64,000 nucleotides of DNA, from positions 21,855,501 to 21,919,500 of the forward strand of contig CP114481.1 of assembly GCA_027186245.1 (NCBI GenBank), given 5' to 3'. The notes under the pieces are model-generated. The model was not told the origin of the DNA, did no database searches, and saw nothing but the letters and a program-made list of their open reading frames with translations. A program made the translations under genes and the position numbers. Shown here in pieces: positions 1 through 12,400 of this stretch (the stretch's first letter is position 1; the number at the start of each line of letters is the position of its first letter). The stretch comes from Coriaria nepalensis (taxonomy: Eukaryota; Streptophyta; Magnoliopsida; Cucurbitales; Coriariaceae).

Positions 1-420
1 TGCATTTCTTTAGCCTTAAAGTCATGTTACTGAGTTTGTTCTAGTCATTAAATCATTCAAAATTAATTCGAATGAATTCTATTTTCGCCCTTCAAACATT
101 ATTTTCTTACATAACTTGCAATTAATCTACTGAAGACAACAATGCATTATTTTAGCATTAAAAAGCATATCACTCAGTGTTTTTAATCATTAAATTGTTG
201 GAAGGCACTTCGAACCAATTCTATTTTTGAATTTAGAACACGACTTTCATGCATAACTTGCACTTGATCTATTGAAGGCAACTATTCATTTTTTTAGCCT
301 TAAAGTCATATTATTGCGGCTCTTTTAGTCATTAAATCTTTCTAAATAACTTCCTTCGAAATTCGGCCTTTAAACATGACTTTCTTATATAACTTGCAGT
401 TGATCTTTTGAAGGCAACAA

Positions 421-562
421 TGCATTTGTTTAGCCTTAAAGTCATGTCACTGAGTCTCTTCTAGTCATTAAATCATTCTAAATTAATTCGAACGAATTCT
501 ATTTTCGCCCTTTAAACATTATTTTCTTACATAACTTGCAATTAATCTACTGAAGACGACAA
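421..562. repeat. Subunit A (142 bp) of the satellite trimer
   Basis: Subunit A runs from TGCATTTGTTTAGCC to GAAGACGACAA. Against subunit C, a hand alignment gives about 84% identity over the aligned bases plus one 6-bp gap, so the two share ancestry. Diagnostic features are the EcoRI-bearing dyad AATTCG-AA-CGAATT, the following TATTTTCGCCC, and the end CTTGCAATTAATCTA. An A variant with TTTTTGCCCTCTAAATATT in the middle recurs in units starting at 841, 2521, 2941, 6721, 7141, 10501, 10921, 13441, 13861 and 16801, and again near 19.7 and 24.4 kb. Confidence 0.93.
485..498. other. Conserved dyad AATTCG-AA-CGAATT in subunit A (representative copy)
   Basis: The 14 bases form two 6-bp inverted arms around a 2-bp AA centre and carry two CpG dinucleotides. 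The inner ten bases (TTCG-AA-CGAA) are also present in most C subunits, so the dyad usually occurs twice per 420-bp unit. Subunit B keeps only TTCGAAC. It is one of the better conserved parts of the repeat. Binding by a protein is an inference from the symmetry and conservation; the sequence does not identify a factor. Confidence 0.5.
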
Positions 563-704
563 TGCATTATTTTAGCATTAAAAAGCATATCACTCAGTCT
601 TTTCAATCATTAAATTGTTTGAAGGCACTTCGAACAAATTCTATTTTTGAATTTAGAACACGACCTTCATGCATAACTTGCACTTGATATATTGAAGGCA
701 ACTA
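563..704. repeat. Subunit B (142 bp) of the satellite trimer
   Basis: Subunit B starts TGCATTATTTTAGCATTAAA and ends TTGAAGGCAACTA. It is the most diverged of the three. It shares the ATCATTAAAT block, the CTTCGAAC core and the GCATAACTTGCAC-TTGATC end with C, but differs in the first 40 bases. Three recurring forms of its start are visible: B1 (GCATTATTTTAGC with CATATCACTC), B2 (GAATTATTTTACC or TTTTAGC with CACATGACTC) and B3 (GCATTAATTGAGC). B2 is usually preceded by CTATTGAAG rather than CTACTGAAG at the end of A, although mixed forms exist (for example near 5581 and 8521), which suggests exchange between variants. Confidence 0.92.
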
Positions 705-840
705 TTCATTTTTTTAGGCTAAAAGTCATATTATTGCGTCTCTTTTAGTCATTAAATCTTTCTAAATCACTTCCTTCGAAATTCGGCCTTTACACAAGAC
801 TTTCGTACATAACTTGCAGTTGATCTATTGAAGGCAACAA
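705..840. repeat. Subunit C (136 bp) of the satellite trimer
   Basis: Subunit C starts TTCATTTTTTTAG and ends TTGAAGGCAACAA. It is 6 bp shorter than A and B because AAATTC-GGCC in C corresponds to AATTC-TATTTT-CGCCC in A. A run of seven T (709-715 here) near its start is kept in most units and is the site of several 1-bp contractions elsewhere in the array. Two main forms exist: CTTCCTTCGAAATTCGG (this unit, found in roughly the left 25 kb) and CACTTCGAACGAAATTC (the common form elsewhere). Confidence 0.93.
709..715. other. T7 tract at the start of subunit C (representative copy)
   Basis: A run of seven T precedes AGCC or AGGC in nearly every unit. One-base contractions to T6 are seen near 30115, 36834, 41031 and 47746, the pattern expected of replication slippage. 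The first pair share linked neighbouring variants (AGCGTCAAAG and CGACCGAAATTC) and the second pair lie in a duplicated block, so they represent about two independent events. Confidence 0.6.
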
Positions 841-1417
841 TGCATTTGTTTAGCCTTAAAGTCATGTCACTGAGTCTCTTCTAGTCATTAAATCATTCTA
901 AATTAATTCGAACGAATTCTATTTTTGCCCTCTAAATATTATTTTCTTACATAACTTGCAATTAATCTACTGAAGACAACAATGCATTATTTTTGCATTA
1001 AAAAGCATATCAATTAGTCTTTTCAATCATTAAATTGTTTGAACGCACTTCGAACCAATTCTATTTTTGAATTTAGAACACGACCTTCATGCATAACTTG
1101 CACTTGATATATTGAAGGCAACTATTCATTTTTTTAGGCTAAAAGTCATATTATTGCGTCTCTTTTAGTCATTAAATCTATCTAAATCACTTCCTTCGAA
1201 ATTCGGCCTTTACACATGACTTTCGTATATAACTTGCAGTTGATCTATTGAAGGCAACAATGCATTTGTTTGGCCTTAAAGTCATGTCACTGAGTCTCTT
1301 CTAGTCATTAAATCATTCAAAATTAATTCGAACGAATTCTATTTTCGCCCTTTAAACATTATTTTCTTACATAACTTGCAATTAATCTACTGAAGACGAC
1401 AATGCATTATTTTAGTA

Positions 1418-3780
1418 TTAAAAAGCATATCACTCAGTCTTTTCAATCATTAAATTGTTTGAAGGCACTTCAAACAAATTCTATTTTTGAATTTAGAACA
1501 CGACTTTCATGCATAACTTGCACTTGAACTATTGAAGGCAACTATTCATTTTTTTATCCTTAAAGTCATATTATTGCGTCTCTTTTAGTCATTAAATCTT
1601 TCTAAATCACTTCGAACGAAATTCGGCCTTTAAACATGACTTTCGTGCATAACTTGCAGTTGATCTATTGAAGGCTACAATGCATTTGTTTAGCCTTAAA
1701 GTCATGTCACTGAGTCTGTTCTAGTCATTAAATCATTCAAAATTAATTCGAACGAATTCTATTTTCGCCCTTCAAACATTATTTTCTTACATAACTTGCA
1801 ATTAATCTACTGAAGACAACAATGCATTATTTTAGCATTAAAAAACATATCACTCCGTCTTTTCAATCATTAAATTGTTTGAAGGCACTTCGAACCAATT
1901 ATATTTTTGAATTTAGAACACGACTTTCATGGATAACTTGCACTTGAGCTATTGAAGGCAACTATTCATTTTTTTAGCCTTAAAGTCATATTATTGCGTC
2001 TCTTTTAGTCATTAAATCTTTCTGAATCACTTCGAACGAAATTCAGCCTTTAAACATGACTTTCGTGCATAACTTGCAGTTGATCTATTGAAGGCTACAA
2101 TGCATTTGTTTAGCCTTAAAGTCATGTCACTGAGTCTGTTCAAGTCATTAAATCATTCTAAATTAATTCGAACGAATTCTATTTTCGCCCTTTAAACATT
2201 ATTTTCTTACATAACTTGCAATTAATCTACTGAAGACAACAATGCATTATTTTAGAATTAAAAAGCATATCACTTAGTGTTTTTAATCATTAAATTGTTT
2301 GAAGGCACTTCGAACCAATTCTATTTTTGAATTTAGAACACTACTTCCATGCATAACTTGCACTTGATCTATTGAAGGCAACTATTCATTTTTTTAGGCT
2401 TAAAGTCATATTATTGCGTCTCTTTTAGTCATTAAATCTTTCTAAATCACTTCCTTCGAAATTCGGCCTTTACACTTGACTTTCGTATATAACTTGTAGT
2501 TGATCTACTGAAGGCAACAATGCATTTGTTTAGCCTTAAAGTCATGTCACTGAGTCTCTTCTAGTCATTAAATCATTCTAAATTAATTCGAACGAATTCT
2601 ATTTTTGCCCTCTAAATATTATTTTCTTACATAACTTGCAATTAATCTACTGAAGACAACAATGCATTATTTTTGCATTAAAAAGCATATCAATCAGTTT
2701 TTTCAATCATTAAATTGTTTGAACGCACTTCGAACCAATTCTATTTTTGAATTTAGAACACGACCTTCATGCATAACATGCACTTGATATATTGAAGGCA
2801 ACTATTCATTTTTTTAGGCTAAAAGTCATATTATTGCGTCTCTTTTAGTCATTAAATCTGTCTAAATCACTTCCTTCGAAATTCGGCCTTTACACATGAC
2901 TTTCGTATATAACTTGCAGTTGATCTATTGAAGGCAACAATGCATTTGTTTAGCCTTAAAGTCATGTCACTGAGTCTCTTCTAGTCATTAAATCATTCTA
3001 AATTAATTCGAACGAATTCTATTTTTGCCCTCTAAATATTATTTTCTTACATAACTTGCAATTAATCTACTGAAGACAACAATGCATTATTTTTGCATTA
3101 AAAAGCAAATCAATCAGTCTTTTCAATCATTAAATTGTTTGAACGCACTTCGAACCAATTCTATTTTTGAATTTGGAACACGACTTTCATGCATAACTTG
3201 CACTTGATCTATTGAACGCAACTATTCATTTTTTTAGCCTTAAAGTCATATTATTGCGTCTCTTTTAGTCATTAAATCTTTCTAAATAACTTCCTTTGAA
3301 ATTCGGCCTTTAAACATGACTTTCGTATATAACTTGCAGTTGATCTATTGAAGGCAACAATGCATTTGTTTAGCCTTAAAGTCATGTCACTGAGTCTCTT
3401 CTAGACATTAAATCATTCTAAATTAATTCGAACGAATTCTATTTTCGCCCTTCAAACATTATTTTCTTACATAACTTGCAATTAATCTATTGAAGACAAC
3501 AATGAATTATTTTACCACTAAAAAGGACATGACTCAGTCTTTTCAATCATTAAATTGTTTTAAGGCACTTCGAACCAATTCTATTTTTGAATTTAGAACA
3601 CGACTTTCATGCATAACTTGCACTTGAGCTATTGAGGGCAACTATTCATTTTTTTAGCCTTAAAGTCATATTATTGCATCTCTTTTAGTCATTAAATCTT
3701 TCTAAATCACTTCGAACGAAATTCAGCCTTTAAACATTACTTTCGTGCATAACTTGCAGTTTATCTATTGAAGGCAACAA
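1418..3780. repeat. Block repeated at 5618-7980 (offset 4,200 bp, 10 units)
   Basis: Variant bases match across the offset: AAAAACATATCACTCCG at 1840 and 6040, TCAAGTCATTAAATC at 2139 and 6339, and the CACTAAAAAGGACATG stretch at 3516 and 7716. Scattered differences exist, for example TTTCAATCAT at 1861 against TTTCAATCTT at 6061, and AATTAATTCG at 2581 against ACTTAAGTCG at 6781. The duplication is therefore older than the near-identical ones. Boundaries are approximate. Confidence 0.8.
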
Positions 3781-5644
3781 TGCATTTGTTTAGCCTTAAA
3801 GTCATGTCACTGAGTTTGTTCTAGTCATTAAATCATTCTAAATTAATTCGAACGAATTCTATTTTCGCCCTTTAAACATTATTTTCTTACATAACTTGCA
3901 AGTAATCTACTGAAGACAACAATGCATTATTTTAGCATTAAAAAGCATATCACTCAGTCTTTTCAATCATTAAATTGTTTGAAGGCACTTCAAACAAATT
4001 CTATTTTTAAATTTAGAACACGACTTTCATGCATAACTTGCACTTGAACTATTGAAGGCAACTATTCATTTTTTTAGCCTTAAAGTCATATTCTTGCGTC
4101 TCTTTTAGTCATTAAATCTTTCTAAATCACTTCGAACGAAATTCGGCCTTTAAACATGACTTTCGTGCATAACTTGCAGTTGATCTATTGAAGGCAACAA
4201 TGCATTTGTTTAGCCTTAAAGTCATGTCACTGACTCTATTCTAGTCATTAAATCATTCAAAATTAATTCGAACGAATTCTATTTTCGCCCTTCAAACATT
4301 ATTTTCTTACATAACTTGCAATTAATCTACTGAAGACAACAATGCATTATTTTAGCATTAAAAAGCATATCACTCTGTCTTTTCAATCATTAAATTGTTT
4401 GAAGGCACTTCGAACCAATTCTATTTTTGAATTTAGAACACGACTTTCATGCATAACTTGCACTTGAGCTATTGAGGGCAACTATTCATTTTTTTAGCCT
4501 TAAAGTCATATTATTGCATCTCTTTTAGTCATTAAATCTTTCTAAATCACTTCGAACGAAATTCAGCCTTTAAACATGACTTTCGTGCATAACTTGCAGT
4601 TGATCTATTGAAGGCAACAATGCATTTGTTTAGCCTTAAAGTCATGTCACTGAGTTTGTTCTAGTCATTAAATCATTCTAAATTAATTCGAACGAATTCT
4701 ATTTTCGCCCTTTAAACATTATTTTCTTACATAACTTGCAAGTAATCTACTGAAGACAACAATGCATTATTTTAGCATTAAAAAGCATATCACTCAGTCT
4801 TTTCAATCATTAAATTGTTTGAAGGCACTTCAAACAAATTCTATTTTTGAATTTAGAACACGACTTGCATGCATAACTTGCACTTGAACTATTGAAGGCA
4901 ACTATTCATTTTTTTATCCTTAAAGTCATATTATTGCGTCTCTTTTAGTCATTAAATCTTTCTAAATCACTTCGAACGAAATTCGGCCTTTAAACATGAC
5001 TTTCGTGCATAACTTGCAGTTGATCTATTGAAGGCAACAATGCATTTGTTTAGCCTTAAAGTCATGTCACTAAGTCTGTTCTAGTCATTAAATCATTCTA
5101 AATTAATTCGAACGAATTCTATTTTCGCCCTTTAAACATTATTTTCTTACATAACTTGCAATTAATCTACTGAAGACAACAATGCATTATTTTAGCATTA
5201 AAAAGCATATCACTCAGTCTTTTCAATCATTAAATTGTTTGAAGGCACTTCGAACCAATTCTATTTTTGAATTTAGAACACGAATTTCACGCATAACTTG
5301 CACTTGATCTATTGAAGGCAACTATTCATTTTTTTAGCCTTAAAGTCATATTCTTGCGTCTCTTTTTGTCATTAAATCTTTCTGAATGACTTCGAATGAA
5401 AATCGGCCTTTAAACATGACTTTCGTGCATAACTTGCAGTTGATCTATTGAAGGCAACAATGCATTTGTTTAGCCTTAAAGTCATGTCACTGACTCTCTT
5501 CTAGTCATTAAATCATTCAAAATTAATTCGAACGAATTCTATTTTCGCCCTTCAAACATTATTTTCTTACATAACTTGCAATTAATCTACTGAAGACAAC
5601 AATGAATTATTTTACCATTAAAAAGCATATCACTCAGTCTTTTC

Positions 5645-8600
5645 AATCATTAAATTGTTTGAAGGCACTTCAAACAAATTCTATTTTTGAATTTAGAACA
5701 CGACTTTCATGCATAACTTGCACTTGAACTATTGAAGGCAACTATTCATTTTTTTATCCTTAAAGTCATATTATTGCGTCTCTTTTAGTCATTAAATCTT
5801 TCTAAATCACTTCGAACGAAATTCGGCCTTTAAACATGACTTTCGTGCATAACTTGCAGTTGATCTATTGAAGGCAACAATGCATTTGTTTAGCCTTAAA
5901 GTCATGTCACTGAGTCTGTTCTAGTCATTAAATCATTCAAAATTAATTCGAACGAATTCTATTTTCGCCCTTCAAACATTATTTTCTTACATAACTTGCA
6001 ATTAATCTACTGAAGACAACAATGCATTATTTTAGCATTAAAAAACATATCACTCCGTCTTTTCAATCTTTAAATTGTTTGAAGGCACTTCGAACCAATT
6101 ATATTTTTGAATTTAGAACACGACTTTCATGGATAACTTGCACTTGAGCTATTGAAGGCAACTATTCATTTTTTTAGCCTTAAAGTCATATTATTGCGTC
6201 TCTTTTCGTCATTAAATCTTTCTGAATCACTTCGAACGAAATTCAGCCTTTAAACATGACTTTCGTGCATAACTTGCAGTTGATCTATTGAAGGCTACAA
6301 TGCATTTGTTTAGCCTTAAAGTCATGTCACTGAGTCTGTTCAAGTCATTAAATCATTCTAAATTAATTCGAACGAATTCTATTTTCGCCCTTTAAACATT
6401 ATTTTCTTACATAACTTGCAATTAATCTACTGAAGACAACAATGCATTATTTTAGAATTAAAAAGCATATCACTTAGTGTTTTTAATCATTAAATTGTTT
6501 GAAGGCACTTCGAACCAATTCTATTTTTGAATTTAGAACACTACTTTCATGCATAACTTGCACTTGATCTATTGAAGGCAACTATTCATTTTTTTAGGCT
6601 TAAAGTCATATTATTGCGTCTCTTTTAGTCATTAAATCTTTCTAAATCACTTCCTTCGAAATTCGGCCTTTACACATGACTTTCGTATATAACTTGCAGT
6701 TGATCTACTGAAGGCAACAATGCATTTGTTTAGCCTTAAAGTCATGTCACTGAGTCTCTTCTAGTCATTAAATCATTCTAACTTAAGTCGAACGAATTCT
6801 ATTTTTGCCCTCTAAATATTATTTTCTTACATAACTTGCAATTAATCTACTGAAGACAACAATGCATTATTTTTGCATTAAAAAGCATATCAATCAGTCT
6901 TTTCAATCATTAAATTGTTTGAACGCACTTCGAACCAATTCTATTTTTGAATTTAGAACACGACCTTCATGCATAACATGCACTTGATTTATTGAAGGCA
7001 ACTATTCATTTTTTTAGGCTAAAAGTCATATTATTGCGTCTCTTTTAGTCATTAAATCTGTCTAAATCACTTCCTTCGAAATTCGGCCTTTACACATGAC
7101 TTTCGTATATAACTTGCAGTTGATCTATTGAAGGCAACAATGCATTTGTTTAGCCTTAAAGTCATGTCACTGAGTCTCTTCTAGTCATTAAATCATTCTA
7201 AATTAATTCGAACGAATTCTATTTTTGCCCTCTAAATATTATTTTCTTACATAACTTGCAATTAATCTACTGAAGACAACAATGCATTATTTTTGCATTA
7301 AAAAGCAAATCAATCAGTCTTTTCAATCATTAAATTGTTTGAACGCACTTCGAACCAATTCTATTTTTGAATTTGGAACACGACTTTCATGCATAACTTG
7401 CACTTGATCTATTGAACGCAACTATTCATTTTTTTAGCCTTAAAGTCATATTATTGCGTCTCTTTTAGTCATTAAATCTTTCTAAATAACTTCCTTTGAA
7501 ATTCGGCCTTTAAACATGACTTTCGTATATAACTTGCAGTTGATCTATTGAAGGCAACAATGCATTTGTTTAGCCTTAAAGTCATGTCACTGAGTCTCTT
7601 CTAGACATTAAATCATTCTAAATTAATTCAAACGAATTCTATTTTCGCCCTTCAAACATTATTTTCTTACATAACTTGCAATTAATCTATTGAAGACAAC
7701 AATGAATTATTTTACCACTAAAAAGGACATGACTCAGTCTTTTCAATCATTAAATTGTTTTAAGGCACTTCGAACCAATTCTATTTTTGAATTTAGAACA
7801 CGACTTTCATGCATAACTTGCACTTGAGCTATTGAGGGCAACTATTCATTTTTTTAGCCTTAAAGTCATATTATTGCATCTCTTTTAGTCATTAAATCTT
7901 TCTAAATCACTTCGAATGAAATTCAGCCTTTAAACATGACTTTCGTGCATAACTTGCAGTTGATCTATTGAAGGCAACAATGCATTTGTTTAGCCTTAAA
8001 GTCATGTCACTAAGTCTGTTCTAGTCATTAAATCATTCTAAATTAATTCGAACGAATTCTATTTTCGCCCTTTAAACATTATTTTCTTACATAACTTGCA
8101 ATTAATCTACTAAAGACAACAATGCATTATTTTAGCATTAAAAAGCATATCACTCTGTCTTTTCAATCATTAAATTGTTTGAAGGCACTTCGAACCAATT
8201 CTATTTTTGAATTTAGAACACGACTTTCATGCATAACTTGCACTTGAGCTATTGAGGGCAACTATTCATTTTTTTAGCCTTAAAGTCATATTATTGCGTC
8301 TCTTTTAGTCATTAAATCTTTCTAAATCACTTCCTTCGAAATTCGGCCTTTACACATGACTTTCGTATATAACTTGCAGTTGATCTACTGAAGGCAACAA
8401 TGCATTTGTTTAGTCTTAAAGTCATGTCACTGAGTCTCTTCTAGTCATTAAATCATTCAAAATTAATTCGAACGAATTCTATTTTCGCCCTTCAAACATT
8501 ATTTTCTTACATAACTTGCAATTAATCTACTGAAGACAACAATGAATTATTTTACCATTAAAAAGCATATCACTCTGTCTTTTCAATCATTAAATTGTTT

Positions 8601-9424
8601 GAAGGCACTTCAAACAAATTCTATTTTTGAATTTAGAACACGACTTTTATGCATAACTTGCACTTGATCTATTGAAGGCAACTATTCATTTTTTTAGCCT
8701 TAAAGTCATATTATTGCGTCTCTTTTAGTCATTAAATCTTTCTGAATCACTTCGAACGAATATCAGCCTTTAAACATGACTTTCGTGCATAACTTGTAGT
8801 TGATCTATTGAAGGCAACAATGCATTTGTTTAGCCTTAAAGTCATGTCACTGAGTCTCTTCTAGTCATTAAATCATTCTAAATTAATTCGAACGAATTCT
8901 ATTTTCGCCCTTTAAACATTATTTTCTTACATAACTTGCAATTAATCTACTGAAGACGACAATGCATTATTTTAGCATTAAAAAGCATATCACTCAGTCT
9001 TTTCAATCATTAAATTTTTTGAAGGCACTTCAAACAAATTCTATTTTTGAATTTAGAACACGACTTTCATGCATAACTTGCACTTGAACTATTGAAGGCA
9101 ACTATTCATTTTTTTAGCCTTAAAGTCATATTATTGCGTCTCTTTTCGTCATTAAATCTTTCTGAATCACTTCGAACGAAATTCAGCCTTTAAACATGAC
9201 TTTCGTGCATAACTTGCAGTTGATCTATTGAAGGCTACAATGCATTTGTTTAGCCTTAAAGTCATGTCACTGAGTCTGTTCAAGTCATTAAATCATTCTA
9301 AATTAATTCGAACGAATTCTATTTTCGCCCTTTAAACATTATTTTCTTACATAACTTGCAATTAATCTACTGAAGACAACAATGCATTATTTTAGAATTA
9401 AAAAGCATATCACTTAGTGTTTTT
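5645..9424. repeat. First copy of a 9-unit (3,780 bp) tandem duplication
   Basis: Every position I compared from 5645 to 9451 matches the position 3,780 bp later almost without exception. Shared rare markers include TTTCAATCTT (6061/9841), ACTTAAGTCG (6781/10561), TAGTCTTAAAG (8411/12191) and TAAATTTTTT (9011/12791). I saw one difference in the first copy, AATTCA against AATTCG, at 7630/11410. The match length equals the offset, so the copies are adjacent. The junction lies between 9425 and 9451. Confidence 0.88.
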
Positions 9425-12400
9425 AATCATTAAATTGTTTGAAGGCACTTCAAACAAATTCTATTTTTGAATTTAGAACACGACTTTCATGCATAACTTG
9501 CACTTGAACTATTGAAGGCAACTATTCATTTTTTTATCCTTAAAGTCATATTATTGCGTCTCTTTTAGTCATTAAATCTTTCTAAATCACTTCGAACGAA
9601 ATTCGGCCTTTAAACATGACTTTCGTGCATAACTTGCAGTTGATCTATTGAAGGCAACAATGCATTTGTTTAGCCTTAAAGTCATGTCACTGAGTCTGTT
9701 CTAGTCATTAAATCATTCAAAATTAATTCGAACGAATTCTATTTTCGCCCTTCAAACATTATTTTCTTACATAACTTGCAATTAATCTACTGAAGACAAC
9801 AATGCATTATTTTAGCATTAAAAAACATATCACTCCGTCTTTTCAATCTTTAAATTGTTTGAAGGCACTTCGAACCAATTATATTTTTGAATTTAGAACA
9901 CGACTTTCATGGATAACTTGCACTTGAGCTATTGAAGGCAACTATTCATTTTTTTAGCCTTAAAGTCATATTATTGCGTCTCTTTTCGTCATTAAATCTT
10001 TCTGAATCACTTCGAACGAAATTCAGCCTTTAAACATGACTTTCGTGCATAACTTGCAGTTGATCTATTGAAGGCTACAATGCATTTGTTTAGCCTTAAA
10101 GTCATGTCACTGAGTCTGTTCAAGTCATTAAATCATTCTAAATTAATTCGAACGAATTCTATTTTCGCCCTTTAAACATTATTTTCTTACATAACTTGCA
10201 ATTAATCTACTGAAGACAACAATGCATTATTTTAGAATTAAAAAGCATATCACTTAGTGTTTTTAATCATTAAATTGTTTGAAGGCACTTCGAACCAATT
10301 CTATTTTTGAATTTAGAACACTACTTTCATGCATAACTTGCACTTGATCTATTGAAGGCAACTATTCATTTTTTTAGGCTTAAAGTCATATTATTGCGTC
10401 TCTTTTAGTCATTAAATCTTTCTAAATCACTTCCTTCGAAATTCGGCCTTTACACATGACTTTCGTATATAACTTGCAGTTGATCTACTGAAGGCAACAA
10501 TGCATTTGTTTAGCCTTAAAGTCATGTCACTGAGTCTCTTCTAGTCATTAAATCATTCTAACTTAAGTCGAACGAATTCTATTTTTGCCCTCTAAATATT
10601 ATTTTCTTACATAACTTGCAATTAATCTACTGAAGACAACAATGCATTATTTTTGCATTAAAAAGCATATCAATCAGTCTTTTCAATCATTAAATTGTTT
10701 GAACGCACTTCGAACCAATTCTATTTTTGAATTTAGAACACGACCTTCATGCATAACATGCACTTGATTTATTGAAGGCAACTATTCATTTTTTTAGGCT
10801 AAAAGTCATATTATTGCGTCTCTTTTAGTCATTAAATCTGTCTAAATCACTTCCTTCGAAATTCGGCCTTTACACATGACTTTCGTATATAACTTGCAGT
10901 TGATCTATTGAAGGCAACAATGCATTTGTTTAGCCTTAAAGTCATGTCACTGAGTCTCTTCTAGTCATTAAATCATTCTAAATTAATTCGAACGAATTCT
11001 ATTTTTGCCCTCTAAATATTATTTTCTTACATAACTTGCAATTAATCTACTGAAGACAACAATGCATTATTTTTGCATTAAAAAGCAAATCAATCAGTCT
11101 TTTCAATCATTAAATTGTTTGAACGCACTTCGAACCAATTCTATTTTTTAATTTGGAACACGACTTTCATGCATAACTTGCACTTGATCTATTGAACGCA
11201 ACTATTCATTTTTTTAGCCTTAAAGTCATATTATTGCGTCTCTTTTAGTCATTAAATCTTTCTAAATAACTTCCTTTGAAATTCGGCCTTTAAACATGAC
11301 TTTCGTATATAACTTGCAGTTGATCTATTGAAGGCAACAATGCATTTGTTTAGCCTTAAAGTCATGTCACTGAGTCTCTTCTAGACATTAAATCATTCTA
11401 AATTAATTCGAACGAATTCTATTTTCGCCCTTCAAACATTATTTTCTTACATAACTTGCAATTAATCTATTGAAGACAACAATGAATTATTTTACCACTA
11501 AAAAGGACATGACTCAGTCTTTTCAATCATTAAATTGTTTTAAGGCACTTCGAACCAATTCTATTTTTGAATTTAGAACACGACTTTCATGCATAACTTG
11601 CACTTGAGCTATTGAGGGCAACTATTCATTTTTTTAGCCTTAAAGTCATATTATTGCATCTCTTTTAGTCATTAAATCTTTCTAAATCACTTCGAATGAA
11701 ATTCAGCCTTTAAACATGACTTTCGTGCATAACTTGCAGTTGATCTATTGAAGGCAACAATGCATTTGTTTAGCCTTAAAGTCATGTCACTAAGTCTGTT
11801 CTAGTCATTAAATCATTCTAAATTAATTCGAACGAATTCTATTTTCGCCCTTTAAACATTATTTTCTTACATAACTTGCAATTAATCTACTAAAGACAAC
11901 AATGCATTATTTTAGCATTAAAAAGCATATCACTCTGTCTTTTCAATCATTAAATTGTTTGAAGGCACTTCGAACCAATTCTATTTTTGAATTTAGAACA
12001 CGACTTTCATGCATAACTTGCACTTGAGCTATTGAGGGCAACTATTCATTTTTTTAGCCTTAAAGTCATATTATTGCGTCTCTTTTAGTCATTAAATCTT
12101 TCTAAATCACTTCCTTCGAAATTCGGCCTTTACACATGACTTTCGTATATAACTTGCAGTTGATCTACTGAAGGCAACAATGCATTTGTTTAGTCTTAAA
12201 GTCATGTCACTGAGTCTCTTCTAGTCATTAAATCATTCAAAATTAATTCGAACGAATTCTATTTTCGCCCTTCAAACATTATTTTCTTACATAACTTGCA
12301 ATTAATCTACTGAAGACAACAATGAATTATTTTACCATTAAAAAGCATATCACTCTGTCTTTTCAATCATTAAATTGTTTGAAGGCACTTCAAACAAATT

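Larger units (their letters stand above)
421..840. repeat. Reference 420-bp unit (A-B-C trimer)
   Basis: I chose this unit as a reference because it is complete and free of indels. It contains subunit A at 421-562, B at 563-704 and C at 705-840. Each subunit ends with a CATAACTTGCA-type block followed by a TGAAG-CAAC block, which makes the internal periodicity easy to see. The unit carries one EcoRI site (GAATTC at 495-500 in subunit A). Neither B nor C normally has one, because they read CAATTC and AAATTC there. EcoRI should therefore cut the array into a 420-bp ladder. Hand count of this unit gives about 31% G+C. Confidence 0.97.

Noticed and set aside
615..660. RNA polymerase III B box or tRNA-derived repeat (reverse strand GGTTCGAAGTGCC in subunit B)
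   Set aside because: It resembles GGTTCGANNCC but misses the final CC. I see no convincing A box at a suitable distance upstream and no tRNA-like fold, and the B-subunit base that completes GGTT is not shared with A or C.
760..795. True CENP-B box
   Set aside because: The essential pattern TTCG-N4-A-N2-CGGG is not satisfied in any unit type examined on either strand. Only the TTCG and central A part matches, so I list it only as a weak likeness.
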